Counted from the first letter of the stretch, positions 1 through 11,300 are shown. The stretch is DNA of 64,000 nt from Acanthosepion lycidas (GCA_963932145.1 OZ010599.1:45856065-45920064); one strand, 5' to 3'. Translations and numbers: made by a program. The notes: a model not told the origin generated them from the sequence alone.

Positions 1-615
1 TTGGCAACTCTACGATTCATTCATTTATTGAAATATTTGCTGGCAAATAAAGTTTGAACAAACCAAAGACCATGCTATATCTTCATGTATACTTAAAGAG
101 AAAAGAGCCAAAAACTGTTGAAAACTTGGTGCACAATTCCAATATGTAGGCAATATTTCAAGCAGTATCGTTAACAGTATACTGTTAAGAAACATTTGAT
201 TTGTTTCCCTTTTTTATAACGTAAATTATGTAAAATACCAATTTTATAGTTTCTGCATCTAATTAAAGCTAAAATAAACATAAAAGCTATGCTTAAAAAG
301 TTGCATTTTCTAGTCTTTACTCACATTTGGTGTGCATGTTTGTGCAAACTTTTCCTGCAATTTAAGAGTTAAGCATAGTTATCTATCATTGATCATATGA
401 TCAGCTTTTTATTTTATATTTTAGATCAAATCTGTTACAGTTTAATTAACTTATGCTTCTATCATTTGATTTCTCCAAAAACATACAGATATAATGAGCA
501 TGGATGTCAATTACTACTTTTATAATTACATGGTCAATAAAAGACAAAGAGGAAGCTGTCACAGATCCTAAATACAAACAAGGACTATTTCTCAGTGAAT
601 AAATATTGACAGTTG
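1..615. other. AT-rich non-coding DNA, nothing recognised
   Basis: No coding frame, RNA gene or clear repeat end is seen here. It is probably intronic or intergenic. Confidence 0.5.
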
Positions 616-619
616 ACTC

Positions 620-1420
620 AATGTTACACTAAGCTGTCACATATGTAGTCACTAAGTGTCACAAAGTTGATATTCCATTGGGACCCATGGTCAGCTCTAA
701 GGACTCAGCATGCCATCCACTGAACAGATTCCTGGTAGATATAGGAAAACTAGTAACTAGAAAGCACCTGTCATTAGTTAATAACTCAAGCCACTTTGTG
801 GAATCAATTCTAGATCCTACCATCCATAACAATCAGATGGTAAGTTTAAATGCGGTGAACCTGTTCATCAGGGGTCCTACAGTTGAGGCTTTAATAGTGA
901 CTCAGAAAAGATTGAATTGGACCCCTGCCATGATGAATATACAACCATCAAACATACCCTTCAGAGTAACACTCACCCAGGAAACATATCACCAATTTCT
1001 GCAGGCAAAGATAGAAAGGTTATGTGGGAAGATCAGAATACAGCCATGGTCTGTCTCCCTTATGTCAAAAGCATGTCAGAAAGGATTCAACAGATCTGTA
1101 GTTCAGCCAGCAGCAGTAGAATATCCAGAAGCAACTCAATTTTATGGAACTATCTCAAGCCTAACACAGGAAAAAATGACCAAGAACTATGTATATTTGA
1201 TCCCATGCAGACAAGACAATGATGAAACCAGCTGATCCCAAAAAGTAAGGTTGAGAGAACTTCAGTTAGGAGTAAAGACAATGAAACCAGACGGTTGATC
1301 ATGTATGGAGGGAAAAGGGTGCTTACCAACACTTGAGTAATACTAACAATACTAGATGGAGAAGAACATCTGAAGGAATCAGCATATATGCTAGGCCATG
1401 ACAGGCTCCTCAATAGGCTA
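620..1420 (+). pseudogene. Penelope-like element relic: reverse transcriptase palm and GIY-YIG tail
   Basis: The frame starting near 640 reads VDIPLGPMVSSKDSACHPL then SLVNNSSHFVESI and VSLNAVNLFIRGPTVEAL. These match the RPIVSS..., NSxHFV... and VSFDVVSLFTxVP blocks of Penelope-like (PLE) reverse transcriptases. A second frame (about 1,040-1,180) carries VCLPYVKSMSERIQQIC, like the LPYxxGxSExI linker. The first frame then resumes with NYVYLIPCRQ, the start of the GIY-YIG endonuclease domain (VVYxIPCxxC). A later frame to about 1,415 has VILTILDGEEH and GHDRLLNR, like the domain's end. The catalytic YADD region is missing and at least two frameshifts are present, so the copy is dead. The N-terminal part of the RT is absent. 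PLE is preferred over LTR or LINE elements because of the linker and GIY-YIG signature. Confidence 0.7.

Positions 1421-1422
<2 letters not shown>

Positions 1423-1459
<37 letters not shown>
1423..1459. repeat. (AT)n microsatellite
   Basis: About 18 AT units directly after the Penelope-like relic. Confidence 0.95.
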
Positions 1460-1462
<3 letters not shown>

Positions 1463-3000
1463 GATATTAGGCAGCAATCAGTCTTTTATAGATTTTTCAT
1501 TAAAGATGACCAACAAGGTACTGAGATTAAGCTTTTTATTTAATTTTTCTTCTGTTCATAAAAGTGTTTTCTTTTCTGAACACAAAGTGTGTAAAAACTG
1601 TCCCAAAGTTCTGCATGTCTAAGCATTTTCAGCTATAATTTTAGCAATTATCAAGGATGATTTTATTTTTACTTTTTAACTGAATGTATGGGTTGTGTTA
1701 TGTATGTATCTAGAGTTATAGGAATGTTTTATTTTCCAAATACTGTCAGCATATTGTGGCCATGTTCATAGTTAATGTTATTGAGTGTTGACGTTTTCTT
1801 TTTTCTTTTTAGGTCTTCCATAATTTTTAATCTTTTTTTTACATGTGGATGAGGTTATTATGCTTGTATTTTCTACTAGTATGCTTTGGATGGTGTCTGG
1901 TAGGATTTTGTGTGTATTTAAATGAGTCCTAATGGAACTATGGCTGGGTAGATATAATGTAAGTTATCTGGATAAGCATGTAGTAGCGTGACCGATGTAA
2001 TTATTTATGAGTTTGGTTTGATCAGGAAACATACTAGTATAATAACCTCAAAAATACAAGCATAATAACCTGATCCAAATGCAAAAAAAGATTTAAAATA
2101 ATTTCAACATCTCAAGGGCAAAGAGAGCTAATAAAAAACAGAAATGGCAGCAGATGCAAACAAGCTTAACAACAAGGCTGCAGCATCAGCAGCAGAGGAG
2201 GCAACAATAACTTTAAGGCTCCAAGTTCTAGCTTCATAATTGTTCCACAAGTCAATAAAAATTTGATTAATGAATTTGGCAGCATAGTAATTGTGAGTTC
2301 AATCTTTGGGCCAGATCAGCAATTTCTAATTTCTACATTAAACAACCTCATACTTTTCACAGTGGATACTGGATTTGGGGGGCATTCTTTAAAATGAATA
2401 TGTTTTTTTTTTGTTATCTTTGTAAATAGGTTATGAAAAATTCTGTGAATAGAATTTTTCTCTTAAAATACATAAATTACTGTTCTATTGCCAAATTGCA
2501 AAAACAAACCATAGAATTTACAGGTTCTATGAAAACTTTTCTTGAGAGCAAAGCATTCAGAAAGTAGATAAAGCTTGTCATAACAACAACAAAAAACAAA
2601 ACAAAGAAAAACACCAACAAAATAAAATGCAATAAATAGTAAAGGGCAGTTGCTTGTCAGCAGATCTCAAATTTTATTATGGGGTGTAAAAAGTATATAT
2701 ATTTACAGCTTATTAAAATTTAATTAAAAATTATTAAAACTCATTATCTTACTTATTAACTTAATGGTATTGTTAAGAGAATCTATTTTTATGAAAGAAA
2801 CTTCTCCAAGTTCTGGTTTATTTAGATAAAAGACTTCAAAGAACTCTTTGATGTGGACAGATGACCTTACAACATAGAGGTCTTTCATTTCGTTGGTTGG
2901 TACCAAAATTAAGCAAATTGGCTGGTGATGTCAGTTGTTGTAAAAATCTTCATGAGAGCAATCCATTTACCACCATTTGCTGACCTGACAAGTAAACTAT
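1460..3000. other. AT-rich non-coding DNA
   Basis: No gene is recognised. A 60-residue minus-strand frame at 2,724-2,906 has no family resemblance I can name. A short direct repeat (ATAATAACCT, near 2,040 and 2,065) and a CAG-rich stretch (about 2,140-2,205) are the only structure. Confidence 0.4.
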
Positions 3001-3005
3001 ACAAC

Positions 3006-3033
3006 AAAAAAAAAAAAAAAAAAAAAAAAAAAA
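3006..3033. repeat. Poly-A tract
   Basis: A 28-base A run; possibly the tail of an old retroposon, but no body is recognised upstream. Confidence 0.85.
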
Positions 3034-3464
3034 CAGCAACTTCCAACAGAAGTTATATTTTTAAAGTATTTTTTAACTTTGTCCCAATAAACATTTGTTT
3101 TATTTTTTTTTTTTATTTTTAGCTACTGACCAAATCACTAAAATTATAATACCTCGGCTTTTATTTGTTTACTGTAAAATTTAGTTGGTCTTCTTGTCAT
3201 TGCCCTTACTTTTCTCTATCTTATTTCTGTTGTTGCACACATGATGACAATATACTTAAGTTGATTGTATCTCAAAGAATGCAAGTTATTTTTTTTTTAA
3301 ACTGCCCAACTTATTTTATAGTGGATAATTCATAACTTTGCATTAAGTCCGAAATGAGGAAGACTAATGAAAACAGGATAAAAGTTGGTTCTCTAAATGC
3401 TCCTCTTTTATAGAAGAAAAAATAAATTAATTCTGCCATCAAGAAAATTCTAGTTTTCATAAAC

Positions 3465-3519
3465 AAAAAAAAAAAATAAAAAATAAAAAAAAAATAAAAA
3501 AAAAATAAATAAAAAAAAG
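3465..3519. repeat. A-rich low-complexity tract
   Basis: A runs interrupted by single T bases, giving (A)nT units of irregular length. Confidence 0.85.
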
Positions 3520-3539
3520 AGTTTAGAAAATTGTAGCAA

Positions 3540-3725
3540 ACAAAGTATCAAGGTTTGCTGAAAATTTCTCAACCCACCCCACTTCCCAAAATCTAACCAA
3601 ATGACAAAACATCAGAATTCTTTTTTGAAAAGGAAGGGCTTCTTGGCCAGACGAAGAATTTTTCAGTATCTCATCAAAGATGAAATGTACTTTGAAATGG
3701 CACATTGAATCCTCCATAATAGTCA
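3540..3725 (+). repeat. Dispersed repeat, CTGAAAAGTTC family (diverged copy)
   Basis: GCTGAAAATTTCTCAACCCA followed by CACTTCCCAAAATCTAACCA and, later, TTTTTCAGTATCTCATCA. The same ordered blocks recur at 4,226, 7,625, 13,686 and 34,493, so this is one repeat family. It resembles the terminal part of a mariner-type DNA transposon; the type is inference. Confidence 0.5.
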
Positions 3726-4225
3726 TATAGTACCTAACTCTTCTGTTATTAGTGTTGACAGAAAATTGAAAGTTGAATCATTATTGAAAGTCATTCTGGA
3801 TGAACTAATAATAAAAGTTAATGAGAAGACTGCACTTCCTTTTAATAAATGTCTACATGACATGTCACAGTATGAAGGCTAGCAATATAAAGCCAAGACT
3901 AAAAGGAGAAAAATAGGATAGACCGAAACAAATATAACCAGATCAATGACACAACAGGAATGAAAGATGAACAATAGAAAATTGTGGAAAAAAATTAAAT
4001 GAAGAGATTTTACTTAGTTGTTATAAAGCAGCCAAAATTTGCAGAAGTCAGTGTAAAATAAAAATAAATATGGCAAGAAAGTTTTGAAATACTTGAAATT
4101 TATTCATTTTTCAATAGTGATTTACTTGAGATTTCTTTTAAAATAAGTCGGTGTTGCACTGAAAGAAAACTTGTTCATACTGTAAGATTTTACAATTTCA
4201 TCCATGTGTATACACATATATAAAA

Positions 4226-4253
4226 GGGTACTGAAAAGTTCTTGGGCTGACCT

Positions 4254-4289
<36 letters not shown>

Positions 4290-4395
4290 TTCTGATGTTT
4301 GTCCATTGAAATACTGATTTTAGGAAAGTCAGGCCATGAACACCTTTGTATAGAGAGATATTTTTCCATTTATCTCCATTATTAAATAAAGGTGT
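4226..4395 (+). repeat. Dispersed repeat, CTGAAAAGTTC family
   Basis: GGGTACTGAAAAGTTCTTGG begins this copy. A 30-base A run (4,257-4,286) interrupts it. Confidence 0.5.
4257..4286. repeat. Poly-A tract
   Basis: A 30-base A run inside a dispersed repeat. Confidence 0.9.
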
Positions 4396-4407
4396 TTATT
4401 TTCTAGT

Positions 4408-4485
4408 TTCATGCCTCAGTGGTTGAGAATACTGGTCTTGTAATTCTCAGTACAGCAAATTCAAATCTCACTAAAAGTTTGATGT
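4408..4485 (+). repeat. tRNA-like SINE head fragment
   Basis: GCCTCAGTGGTTGAGAATAC looks like an RNA polymerase III A box and AGCAAATTCAAATCTCAC like a decayed B box, about 30 bases apart as in tRNA-derived SINEs. No cloverleaf survives, so it is not called a tRNA gene. Confidence 0.45.
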
Positions 4486-4543
4486 TTAATATTGAGCAAT
4501 TTTATACATTATTCAAACATTTTACTTATATTTTCAATGTATT

Positions 4544-4546
<3 letters not shown>

Positions 4547-4594
<48 letters not shown>
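4547..4594. repeat. (AT)n microsatellite with short (GT) end
   Basis: About 21 AT units followed by three GT units. Confidence 0.95.
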
Positions 4595-5334
4595 CTAATT
4601 CTTAAAAGCAATTTACAAGTTCCTTTAAGAGCTAATTTTATCAGCTTTGCTCATCTCTCTGCCAACACTCAATCAAATAAAATAGAAAACTTGAAAATGT
4701 TGACCAAAGTTTTGTTTATCTATTTTTATGCTTTAATCAGTAAATTGTATCATTCTCTGAATATTTTCTCTTTTTTGTGCACTGCCAAATTGAAAAATCA
4801 ATTAGAAGTGAAGTAAATGTAATTCTGTGTTCATCTCTACTTCACACTACATTGATTAGCAAGTCTACAACAGCAGCTCAAAATAGAGACAGCATTACAT
4901 TTAAGCATAGGCCACATGCAACAAAAGGAAGAAATCTGGTAGGAAATGATAGACAACAAATAGGCTTGAATATGTATGAATGATTATAAAAGAGAAAAAC
5001 GAATAAGACAATATGCAACATTGAACGTTACAGTCAATGATATGCACAGACACAAATTTTATTACATACATACAAACACCAGTCACTATAAAAACATACA
5101 TCTGTAATGTAGTTATACTATTATATTCACACATACATGCAAATACACACTGATATACAATTATATGCAAAAAACACCTGACATTCATAGATAATGACAT
5201 AACTTTTGATTAAGTCACTACACCACACAAAAAAATGCAGTTACTTTTAGCACCCATTCTTACAAATGCATATATCCTCACAAATATGAATAGGTTTCAA
5301 CAAACACTAATATATAGAGTTTTGATTTTTTTTT

Positions 5335-5460
5335 TTTTTTTTTTTACACACATAGAAACATTTACACTATTTACATTGTTCGAACTGTTGTCCTCATCTT
5401 TGTTTCCATATTCACAACATTTCAAGCATTGTACACTTCAGCCTTCTTCCAGTGATTGGC
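5335..5460 (-). repeat. SINE tail, family S2, inverted copy
   Basis: On the minus strand it reads GAAGAAGGCTGAAGTGTACA, then AAATGTTGTGAATATGG and GAGGACAACAGTTCGAACAA. The same blocks occur on the plus strand at 5,595-5,735 and 62,820-62,945. Confidence 0.55.
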
Positions 5461-5469
5461 CACAACAAA

Positions 5470-5740
5470 GGTGAACAAAAACTTGAGTGTTGATTTACTA
5501 AAGGGAAATAACTGAAACTGTGATATCTAGAAGAGGTATGGCATGTGGAACTAGAAAAATCTCCCCCCGGTGGATGAAATAAAGGTTTCAGTTTGAAATT
5601 CCAATTACCTGAAGAAGGCCAGAGCATAAAGCAGCTGAAACACCCCAAATATAATAACAAAGGTAAGGACAACAGTACGAACGATGTAAATAGTATAAAT
5701 AGTTACAATATCTCATCTCAGAAATATAGATAGACATAGA
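5470..5740 (+). repeat. SINE body and tail, family S2
   Basis: Contains GGTGGATGAAATAAAGGTTTCAG, CCTGAAGAAGGCCAGAGC and ATCTCATCTCAGAAATATAG, shared in the same order with 7,190-7,345 and 62,740-62,940. It has no recognisable tRNA head, so it is 5'-truncated. It lies head-on against the inverted copy at 5,335-5,460. Confidence 0.6.
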
Positions 5741-5780
5741 GAAACATCTTTCTACAAAAATCTTATTACCTTTTAGCAAT

Positions 5781-5785
<5 letters not shown>

Positions 5786-5822
<37 letters not shown>
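5786..5822. repeat. (AT)n microsatellite
   Basis: Lies in the left arm of the foldback element; a shorter AT run ends the right arm. Confidence 0.95.
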
Positions 5823-5824
<2 letters not shown>

Positions 5825-5939
5825 TGTTTATACATTATATTTAAAGATAAAATATTTAAGTGCTCCATTTATAATGAACAGTATTAACAACATTTACTGG
5901 CCTGAATGTCTGAGAAATCTCATACAAAATGTGTCCTCC

Positions 5940-6018
5940 AACAGGAATCAAACCTGTATCCTACATGGAACCATCATATAGCCTGACATGCTATACCATT
6001 TAGCTATAGAGGAAGCAT
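5940..6018 (-). repeat. tRNA-like SINE head
   Basis: On the minus strand TCCTCTA can pair with TGGAGGA as an acceptor stem. GCTA/TAGC makes a D-arm and ACAGG/CCTGT a T-arm around TTTGATT, with an A box (TAGCTAAATGG) and B box (GGTTTGATTCC). The anticodon loop lacks the universal T33 and the variable region is irregular, so it is read as a tRNA-derived retroposon head, not a working tRNA gene. Confidence 0.55.
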
Positions 6019-6944
6019 CTGGTTAGCAAGGTTAAATTATTGTTTTTTTGGGGGGTTATTTTTGTGTAGGATACATGTTCAATTCCTGTCAGAGGACACA
6101 TTTTCTGTGTGATTTCTCATAGAAAATGTATTGTTATATACTTATTATATATTGAAATGTGTTATTATAAACGGACCATTTACTTAAATATTTGTATCTA
6201 TAAAAATAACATATAAACAGAAAATATATATTAAAATAATTGTCAGACTTAGTCTATTTCATAATATATATATATATTTTTATGACAATATTTTATGTAC
6301 ATTTTTTACATTATAGTATATTGTGGATAAGAAAAAGAGTAGAAAATTTCAAAGAATTTACTTTTATGAGCATTTTTTTTTTTGCAATACAGATGGATTT
6401 ATTGAACAAAAGATTGATGTATCATGAACAATGGGGCTGAAGCAAACCATTATTTTCTCAACAGCAAACTAAATGTTACATTCCCCCCCCCCAGCAGGTT
6501 GGTGCGTAGAGGATGAAGATTGAATCAAAATGTCTACAAGTGGAGAAAACTAGGAGAAACAATTAAGACCAGATAAAGAGATGCAAGCAATTGGAATAGT
6601 TTGATGAAAATTTTTATTAATAATGCTTGGCTGTTTTCTGTGTTTGCTAGAGATCTATTGGAATCAAATACAGAAATGATTCCAATTTGATTTGAAAACC
6701 ACAGAGAAAATAAAGTGATAAATAAAACCAAACTTTAAAAATATATTTCCAGCAGAATGGGTGTGGGAAGCTATCATGTGCTCTACCTATCTTTAAAATA
6801 AAAGTCTGGTATTCTTCACAAAAATAATGACAAACTTTAAAGAATTTATTAACTATATTTACATTACTATTTCTCATCATAAACTACTTGTGTGTGTGCG
6901 TTTGCCTATATACACTTTATCAGCTAATAGTTAACATTCTTTTA

Positions 6945-7060
6945 TTCTTTTTCAAGTGAAAACAGTTTATTTACACTTGTTCAGACTGTGTCCTCATTTT
7001 TATTGGCATATTCACAACATTTTGGCCATTGTACGCTCCAATCTTATTCAGGTGATATAC
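6945..7060 (-). repeat. SINE tail, family S2, inverted copy
   Basis: The minus strand carries GCGTACAATGGCCAAAATGT and GAGGACACAGTCTGAACAAG, matching the S2 tail. It faces a plus-strand S2 copy that starts 25 bases on, repeating the arrangement at 5.3-5.7 kb. Confidence 0.5.
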
Positions 7061-7084
7061 ATTTCAAACCAAACTCATTATTTA

Positions 7085-7375
7085 GTCCATATAGCCCAGT
7101 AGATAAAAGTATTGGTTGAGTCATTCAAAAAATTGACTTGACCCAAAGAGTTGTGAGTTCAATACCTGGGCACTGCAGAGGAAACAAAAAATTACTAAAA
7201 GGAATTAATTGAAACAGATATCAAAAAAGCACAAGACATGTGAAATTACAACAATTTACACCCATGGACTAAATAAAAGGTTCAGTTTCAAACAGCAAGG
7301 TATATCATCTGAACAGTGTAAATAGTTACAATACCTCGTCTCAGAAATATAGACAAATATTGAAAATGGTTTATA
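7085..7375 (+). repeat. tRNA-derived SINE, family S2
   Basis: The head reads ATAGCCCAGTAGATAAAAG (A-box-like) and GAGTTGTGAGTTCAATACC (B-box-like). Then come the S2 body (GGACTAAATAAAAGGTTCAG) and tail (CAGTGTAAATAGTTACAATA, CTCAGAAATATAGAC). This is the most complete S2 copy. Part of the tail present elsewhere is deleted. Confidence 0.6.
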
Positions 7376-7624
7376 GAAAAAGGATAATTACAGACTTAAA
7401 CTGAACAGAAACTTGTACTCAAGTGTTATAAAAGCAAATTATGTTCAGCAATATCAAAATTTGCATAAATGTTTAGAAATATAGCAGCTATCAACAACTA
7501 AAGAGTGTATCAACATTTTTAGCCCTTTGTGTTTCCTTTTAAAATCAACAGTAAACATTAAAATATCATATTCTATGCTTAGCTTAAACAATATCTCAAG
7601 TGCTCAGAAATTTGGATGAAGTAC

Positions 7625-7805
7625 TAGGGGTTACTGAAAAGTCTTCAGCCTAACTAACTTCCCACATTTTGACCAGGTAACCAATCAATGTTTTTTTTTA
7701 ATCCCTTCTTCATGGGGGTCAAAAACTTTACAGTATCTCACCATATGTAGCTTTTGATCGGCAAAGTTCCCTGTACATAAAAAATGTAGTATATTTAGAT
7801 ATCAA
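7625..7805 (+). repeat. Dispersed repeat, CTGAAAAGTTC family
   Basis: GGTTACTGAAAAGTCTTCAG, then AACTTCCCACATTTTGACCA and ACTTTACAGTATCTCACCA, in the same order as at 3,540. Confidence 0.55.
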
Positions 7806-8650
7806 GACTTCATTTAAACATGGTCTATTAATTAGAATAGACAATTTTTTTCTGGTATCAAATTAACCACGTGTGGAAATGTATAAAGGAATTTGCCCAA
7901 ATTAAGTGCTAATGTCCTAGTAGCCATTGACAATCCATTCATTGATTGCTTTCAACAAAAGAAGGTAGAAAGTAGGACATTTCTATAGTCATCAGTATAA
8001 GGTTTGAAATGAAAGAGGTTCAGGTGTTATGACTAAGACACAGAATTTAGTTTTGAGTGGCAAATATGACTTTATAGTTTAAAGTCATTTTAACACCAAT
8101 TAGCAAGAGCATTTTAGTTTTTTTATATCATTACTTTGCACTTTGTCCAAAAAGATGATGGGACGAATCTTCTCATGAGAAATATGGTATAATTAATAGT
8201 TTATGTTTTTTTGCTTATCACAGCCACAATCTCCTAAAGGACAAGAAAATTAGTATACAACATGTGTTATTAGAAATGACAAGGTTGAATTTTTTGTAGT
8301 ATATGATGCATTTTCAATGTGGACAAAATCAGAATATAAATCCAGTATGATGATGACATGTTCCTTTTTAGAAAAGATCTTGATCAGATAAAAAAACAAA
8401 CCAAACACTTTGAAAGTAATTCCATATATAGTTTTACATATGAATTAAATGTCAATAAACAAAACAATCCATTGATGTGCATACATGATTTCCAATATAG
8501 GATAATCATAAAAAAAAAAAAAAAAAAATCTAAATTAAATTCCTCCTGTAAACCAATTTATTTACAAAGAAAAATTATCTAATATTAAAACACTAAGACT
8601 TCATTAAGCTTTCTTTTACTAATATTTTCTGTTGACATGAAGTGAAAAAA
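7806..8650. other. AT-rich non-coding DNA
   Basis: No gene or named repeat is recognised; a poly-A tract lies at about 8,511-8,528. Confidence 0.4.
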
Positions 8651-8659
8651 ATTATATTG

Positions 8660-9310
8660 AATCAAATGCTAGCACTACTGCTATGAAAGTTGGTGTACTG
8701 TCTTGTGCTAGACAATTTTCCTTGTCACAATCTAACTTACACATTTATAAGTCTACCATCTGTCCATACATTGAATATTGCTGCCATATATGGTCTGGTA
8801 TTTCTGCTGTGCATTTAAAGATTCTAGATAAAATACAAAGAATAATCTGCAATGTTATCAGTCTTGACCTGGCATCTTGGTTTCAGTCACTTTCCTACTA
8901 CCATAACAGATTCCCTGTGCCTTTTCTACAAATATTTTCATATTAATTGTTCCAATTAGCTTTTCTCTTTAGTACTTAGATTTTATTTAAGCACAGTACT
9001 AGACTGGAAGATAGGTCTCATCATTTTACAGGTGAAATTGTTAGATGTAAATGCTAATAGTTTCTTCTATCACACTTCTTGCTTGTGGAACTCTTCTGGC
9101 TTCTTGCTTTCCAGTAAAGTTTGATCTTCAGAAATTTAAATGCAATGTCAATCATCATCATCGGTCTTCTTAATTCTTGTTTTTTTATTTATTATTGTTT
9201 TCTCTCTCCTTAATAATGTTTGTTTTTTCTCATATTCTTTTATACTCCTTGTGTCTTAGTGGCTTTATTGCCTTGTTTGGTGATGGGGGGGGGTGAAAGG
9301 ATTAAAAAAG
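8660..9310 (+). pseudogene. LINE family A, 3' end of reverse transcriptase ORF and 3' UTR
   Basis: The frame at 8,683-8,946 contains LHIYKSTICPYIEYCCHIWS and IQRIICNV, the conserved C-terminal region of many animal non-LTR (LINE) reverse transcriptases. The 3' UTR ends CTTGTGTCTTAGTGGCTTTA, TTGCCTTG, GGGTGAAAGGATTAAAAAA. That end recurs at 23.4, 36.6, 39.2, 42.1 and 54.0 kb. The copy is strongly 5'-truncated and frameshifted after the conserved block. It is a dead retroposon copy; the LINE clade cannot be named from this part. Confidence 0.75.
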
Positions 9311-10011
9311 ACAAAACAATAACTTCTTAAGATTTATCATATACTACAAAAAAACTTTCAAACTTGTCATTAATAACACTTCTCCATGAAAACACTTTGC
9401 AAAAGACCGGATGTTTTATTAATTTTCTTGTCTTTTAGCAGACTGTGGCAGTGATAATCAAAAAACAAACATGTATTTGTAATTCCACAATATTTATATT
9501 ATGATTAATCTTTCTGAACAAAGTACAATACGTAATTATATAACAGAAATCCACACAAATTTGGTCAACAACAAAATAGTTACCTGCTACACACTGTCAA
9601 AAGAAATAAATAAAACATTACTTCGAGACCCTTTACATAAAAGGGAAAGCAAACCATCATTAATGAAATTTGTTTCAATTTAGGCACTCATTTTACATGC
9701 TTTTAAACTGTAAAACCATATTTGCCATGTGAAATGAGCTAAATTTTGCTTCTTAGTCCTAACACCTGAAATTACATTCATTTCAAATTTAAAACTACCA
9801 ATTATAGAAACCGATACTGCCTATTTCTGGAGTTTCTATCTTCTTTCCTTGAAAATAAAAATAATGGGATAGTCAAAAGTATTTGGATCTTGATATTTAA
9901 TTTTGTAGAGTTCCTTTACGTGTTTCCAACCCAAATAAAGCAACTTCTTGACTAATTCAATACCAATTTAAAAAACAAATCATCATTAAGCCCAATCGAC
10001 ATTGTCTATTT
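9311..10011. other. AT-rich non-coding DNA
   Basis: Nothing recognised apart from short frames without family resemblance. Confidence 0.4.
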
Positions 10012-10960
10012 AAAAAGTAACAGGAATGGTGCTATAAAAAAGAAAACTACAACAAATATCAATTTGGTACTTAATCTCCTTCAAAATAGTCCTGTTCTGT
10101 AGCCACACATTTTATCCAATGTTGTTTCCATTTTTTCCTTTTTTGGTATAGTGAGCAGCATTCTCTCTTAAATTCTTGTACTTTTCAAGCGAAATTTGAT
10201 TTTTGGAAAAATGAAAAAGTCACAAGGTGAAAGATCTGGGGAGTATGGTTGTTGTCCGACCCTGGGAAATGTTATCTTGACGAAAAACTACCACATAAAA
10301 TGGGTAGGTCTGTTCCCATGGTGGAGTTGCCACTCACTGGATGCATGCAATTCTGTCCTTTTCTGTTGAACAGCACCCCACAAGTGCTGCAACACATCAT
10401 AGTAATACTCCTTGTTTACTGTCTGACCAGGTAAAGCATACTCATGGTGACCAATGCCCTTGTAGTCACAGAAAATTGTCAACAGTGTCTTCAAATTGTT
10501 TTGAAGCCAGAGATCCATGATTCGTATTCCATTTTCAAAAATTTATCATTTCGGTCAACTGAAAGCAGTTTTCACACAAACTTAGCAGACACACATCTCA
10601 TACCCAAATGTTCAGTGAGAATAGATTGAACTGAACCATAACTAATGTTCACATCCTCTGACAACTCATGCATGGTGATTTGATAGTCTTTCCAAACAGC
10701 TGCATGCAAATCTGCAATGTTTTAATCATTTCTGCTCGTTGTAGGTCTCCCAGAATGTGTATCACCGTTGACATTTTGTTGGCAGTCTTGGAAGTGTTTG
10801 ATCCACTCGCACACAGCTCATACACTCCTCTCCATACACTTTCTGCAACTTTGCATAGGTTTCAGCACAGGTATCACTAAGATTTTGGTAAAATTTAATG
10901 CAGATTATCTGCTTAATTTTCTCTGCCATAGTCACTCATGAAACCTTTGTGGTGTGGTGA
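10012..10960 (-). pseudogene. Dead mariner transposase (DD34D type), near full length
   Basis: Read from about 10,935 down, the minus strand carries the N-terminal helix-turn-helix (CAETYAKLQKVYGEECMS). The catalytic core follows: TIFCDYKGIGHHEYALPGQT, VNKEYYYDVLQHLW, then PYSPDLSPCDFF, the third catalytic aspartate. The C-terminus is METTLDKMCGY. Together these blocks match mariner transposases over most of their roughly 340 residues. The second catalytic motif reads LHHGNRPTH where HHDNAPAH is expected, so the aspartate is lost; several stops and frameshifts are also present. The copy is inactive. Terminal repeats were not resolved. Confidence 0.85.
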
Positions 10961-10969
10961 GATGACCAC

Positions 10970-11300
10970 ACACTGCAATAGAAATGGGCAAATTATGGCC
11001 TGCAGGCCACATCCGGCCGGTCTTTTTAATCCAGCCCACCAAAGACTGACAGAATTATGACTATTCATTTGACCTTGTCTTGTAATGCCTGTCATCCCAC
11101 TAGGTGGTACATTTGCCTTATTTCCAAGCACCATGAAATGGCTGTGACATGGTTACTGGAGCTGATCATTGCCACTAATGTCACATTCCAGCAATGTCTC
11201 TCTGCACTACAGCACTATCAATCCATTATAGTTCCATTTTTGATGGAGCCAAATTGCATCTTGAAAAACTAGTGTTATTCTCAATGCGATATTCACTTGC
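10970..11300 (+). mobile_element. Possible hAT transposon end
   Basis: GAAATGGGCAAATTATGGCC then GCAGGCCACATCCGGCC resembles the GGGCAAACTACGGCCCGCGGGCC left ends of many hAT elements. It abuts the mariner relic on the left and a poly-A tract on the right (about 11,300-11,320). No transposase frame is seen. Confidence 0.4.

Larger units (their letters stand above)
5765..6275. mobile_element. Foldback element F1 with tRNA-like sequence in both arms
   Basis: The left arm (AT run, then TTCTGTTTATACATTATATT, then AGTGCTCCATTTATAATGAA) is repeated in reverse complement on the right (AACATATAAACAGAAAATAT preceded by GGACCATTTACTTAAATA). The arms extend inward through a tRNA-like block (AGGTTTGATTCCTG on the minus strand; TGTTCAATTCCTG on the plus strand) to a centre near 6,000-6,060. 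Related palindromes sit at 12,430-12,607 and 16,440-16,722. Confidence 0.6.

Noticed and set aside
2724..2906. A 60-residue minus frame (LYVVRSSVHIKEFFEVFYLN)
   Set aside because: Looks somewhat protein-like, but I recognise no family, it has no ATG at a sensible place and no splice signals that I could confirm.
5940..6018. A functional tRNA gene on the minus strand
   Set aside because: Acceptor, D and T arms can be drawn, but the anticodon loop lacks T33, the stem needs wobble pairs, the variable region is irregular, and the unit is part of a mobile repeat.
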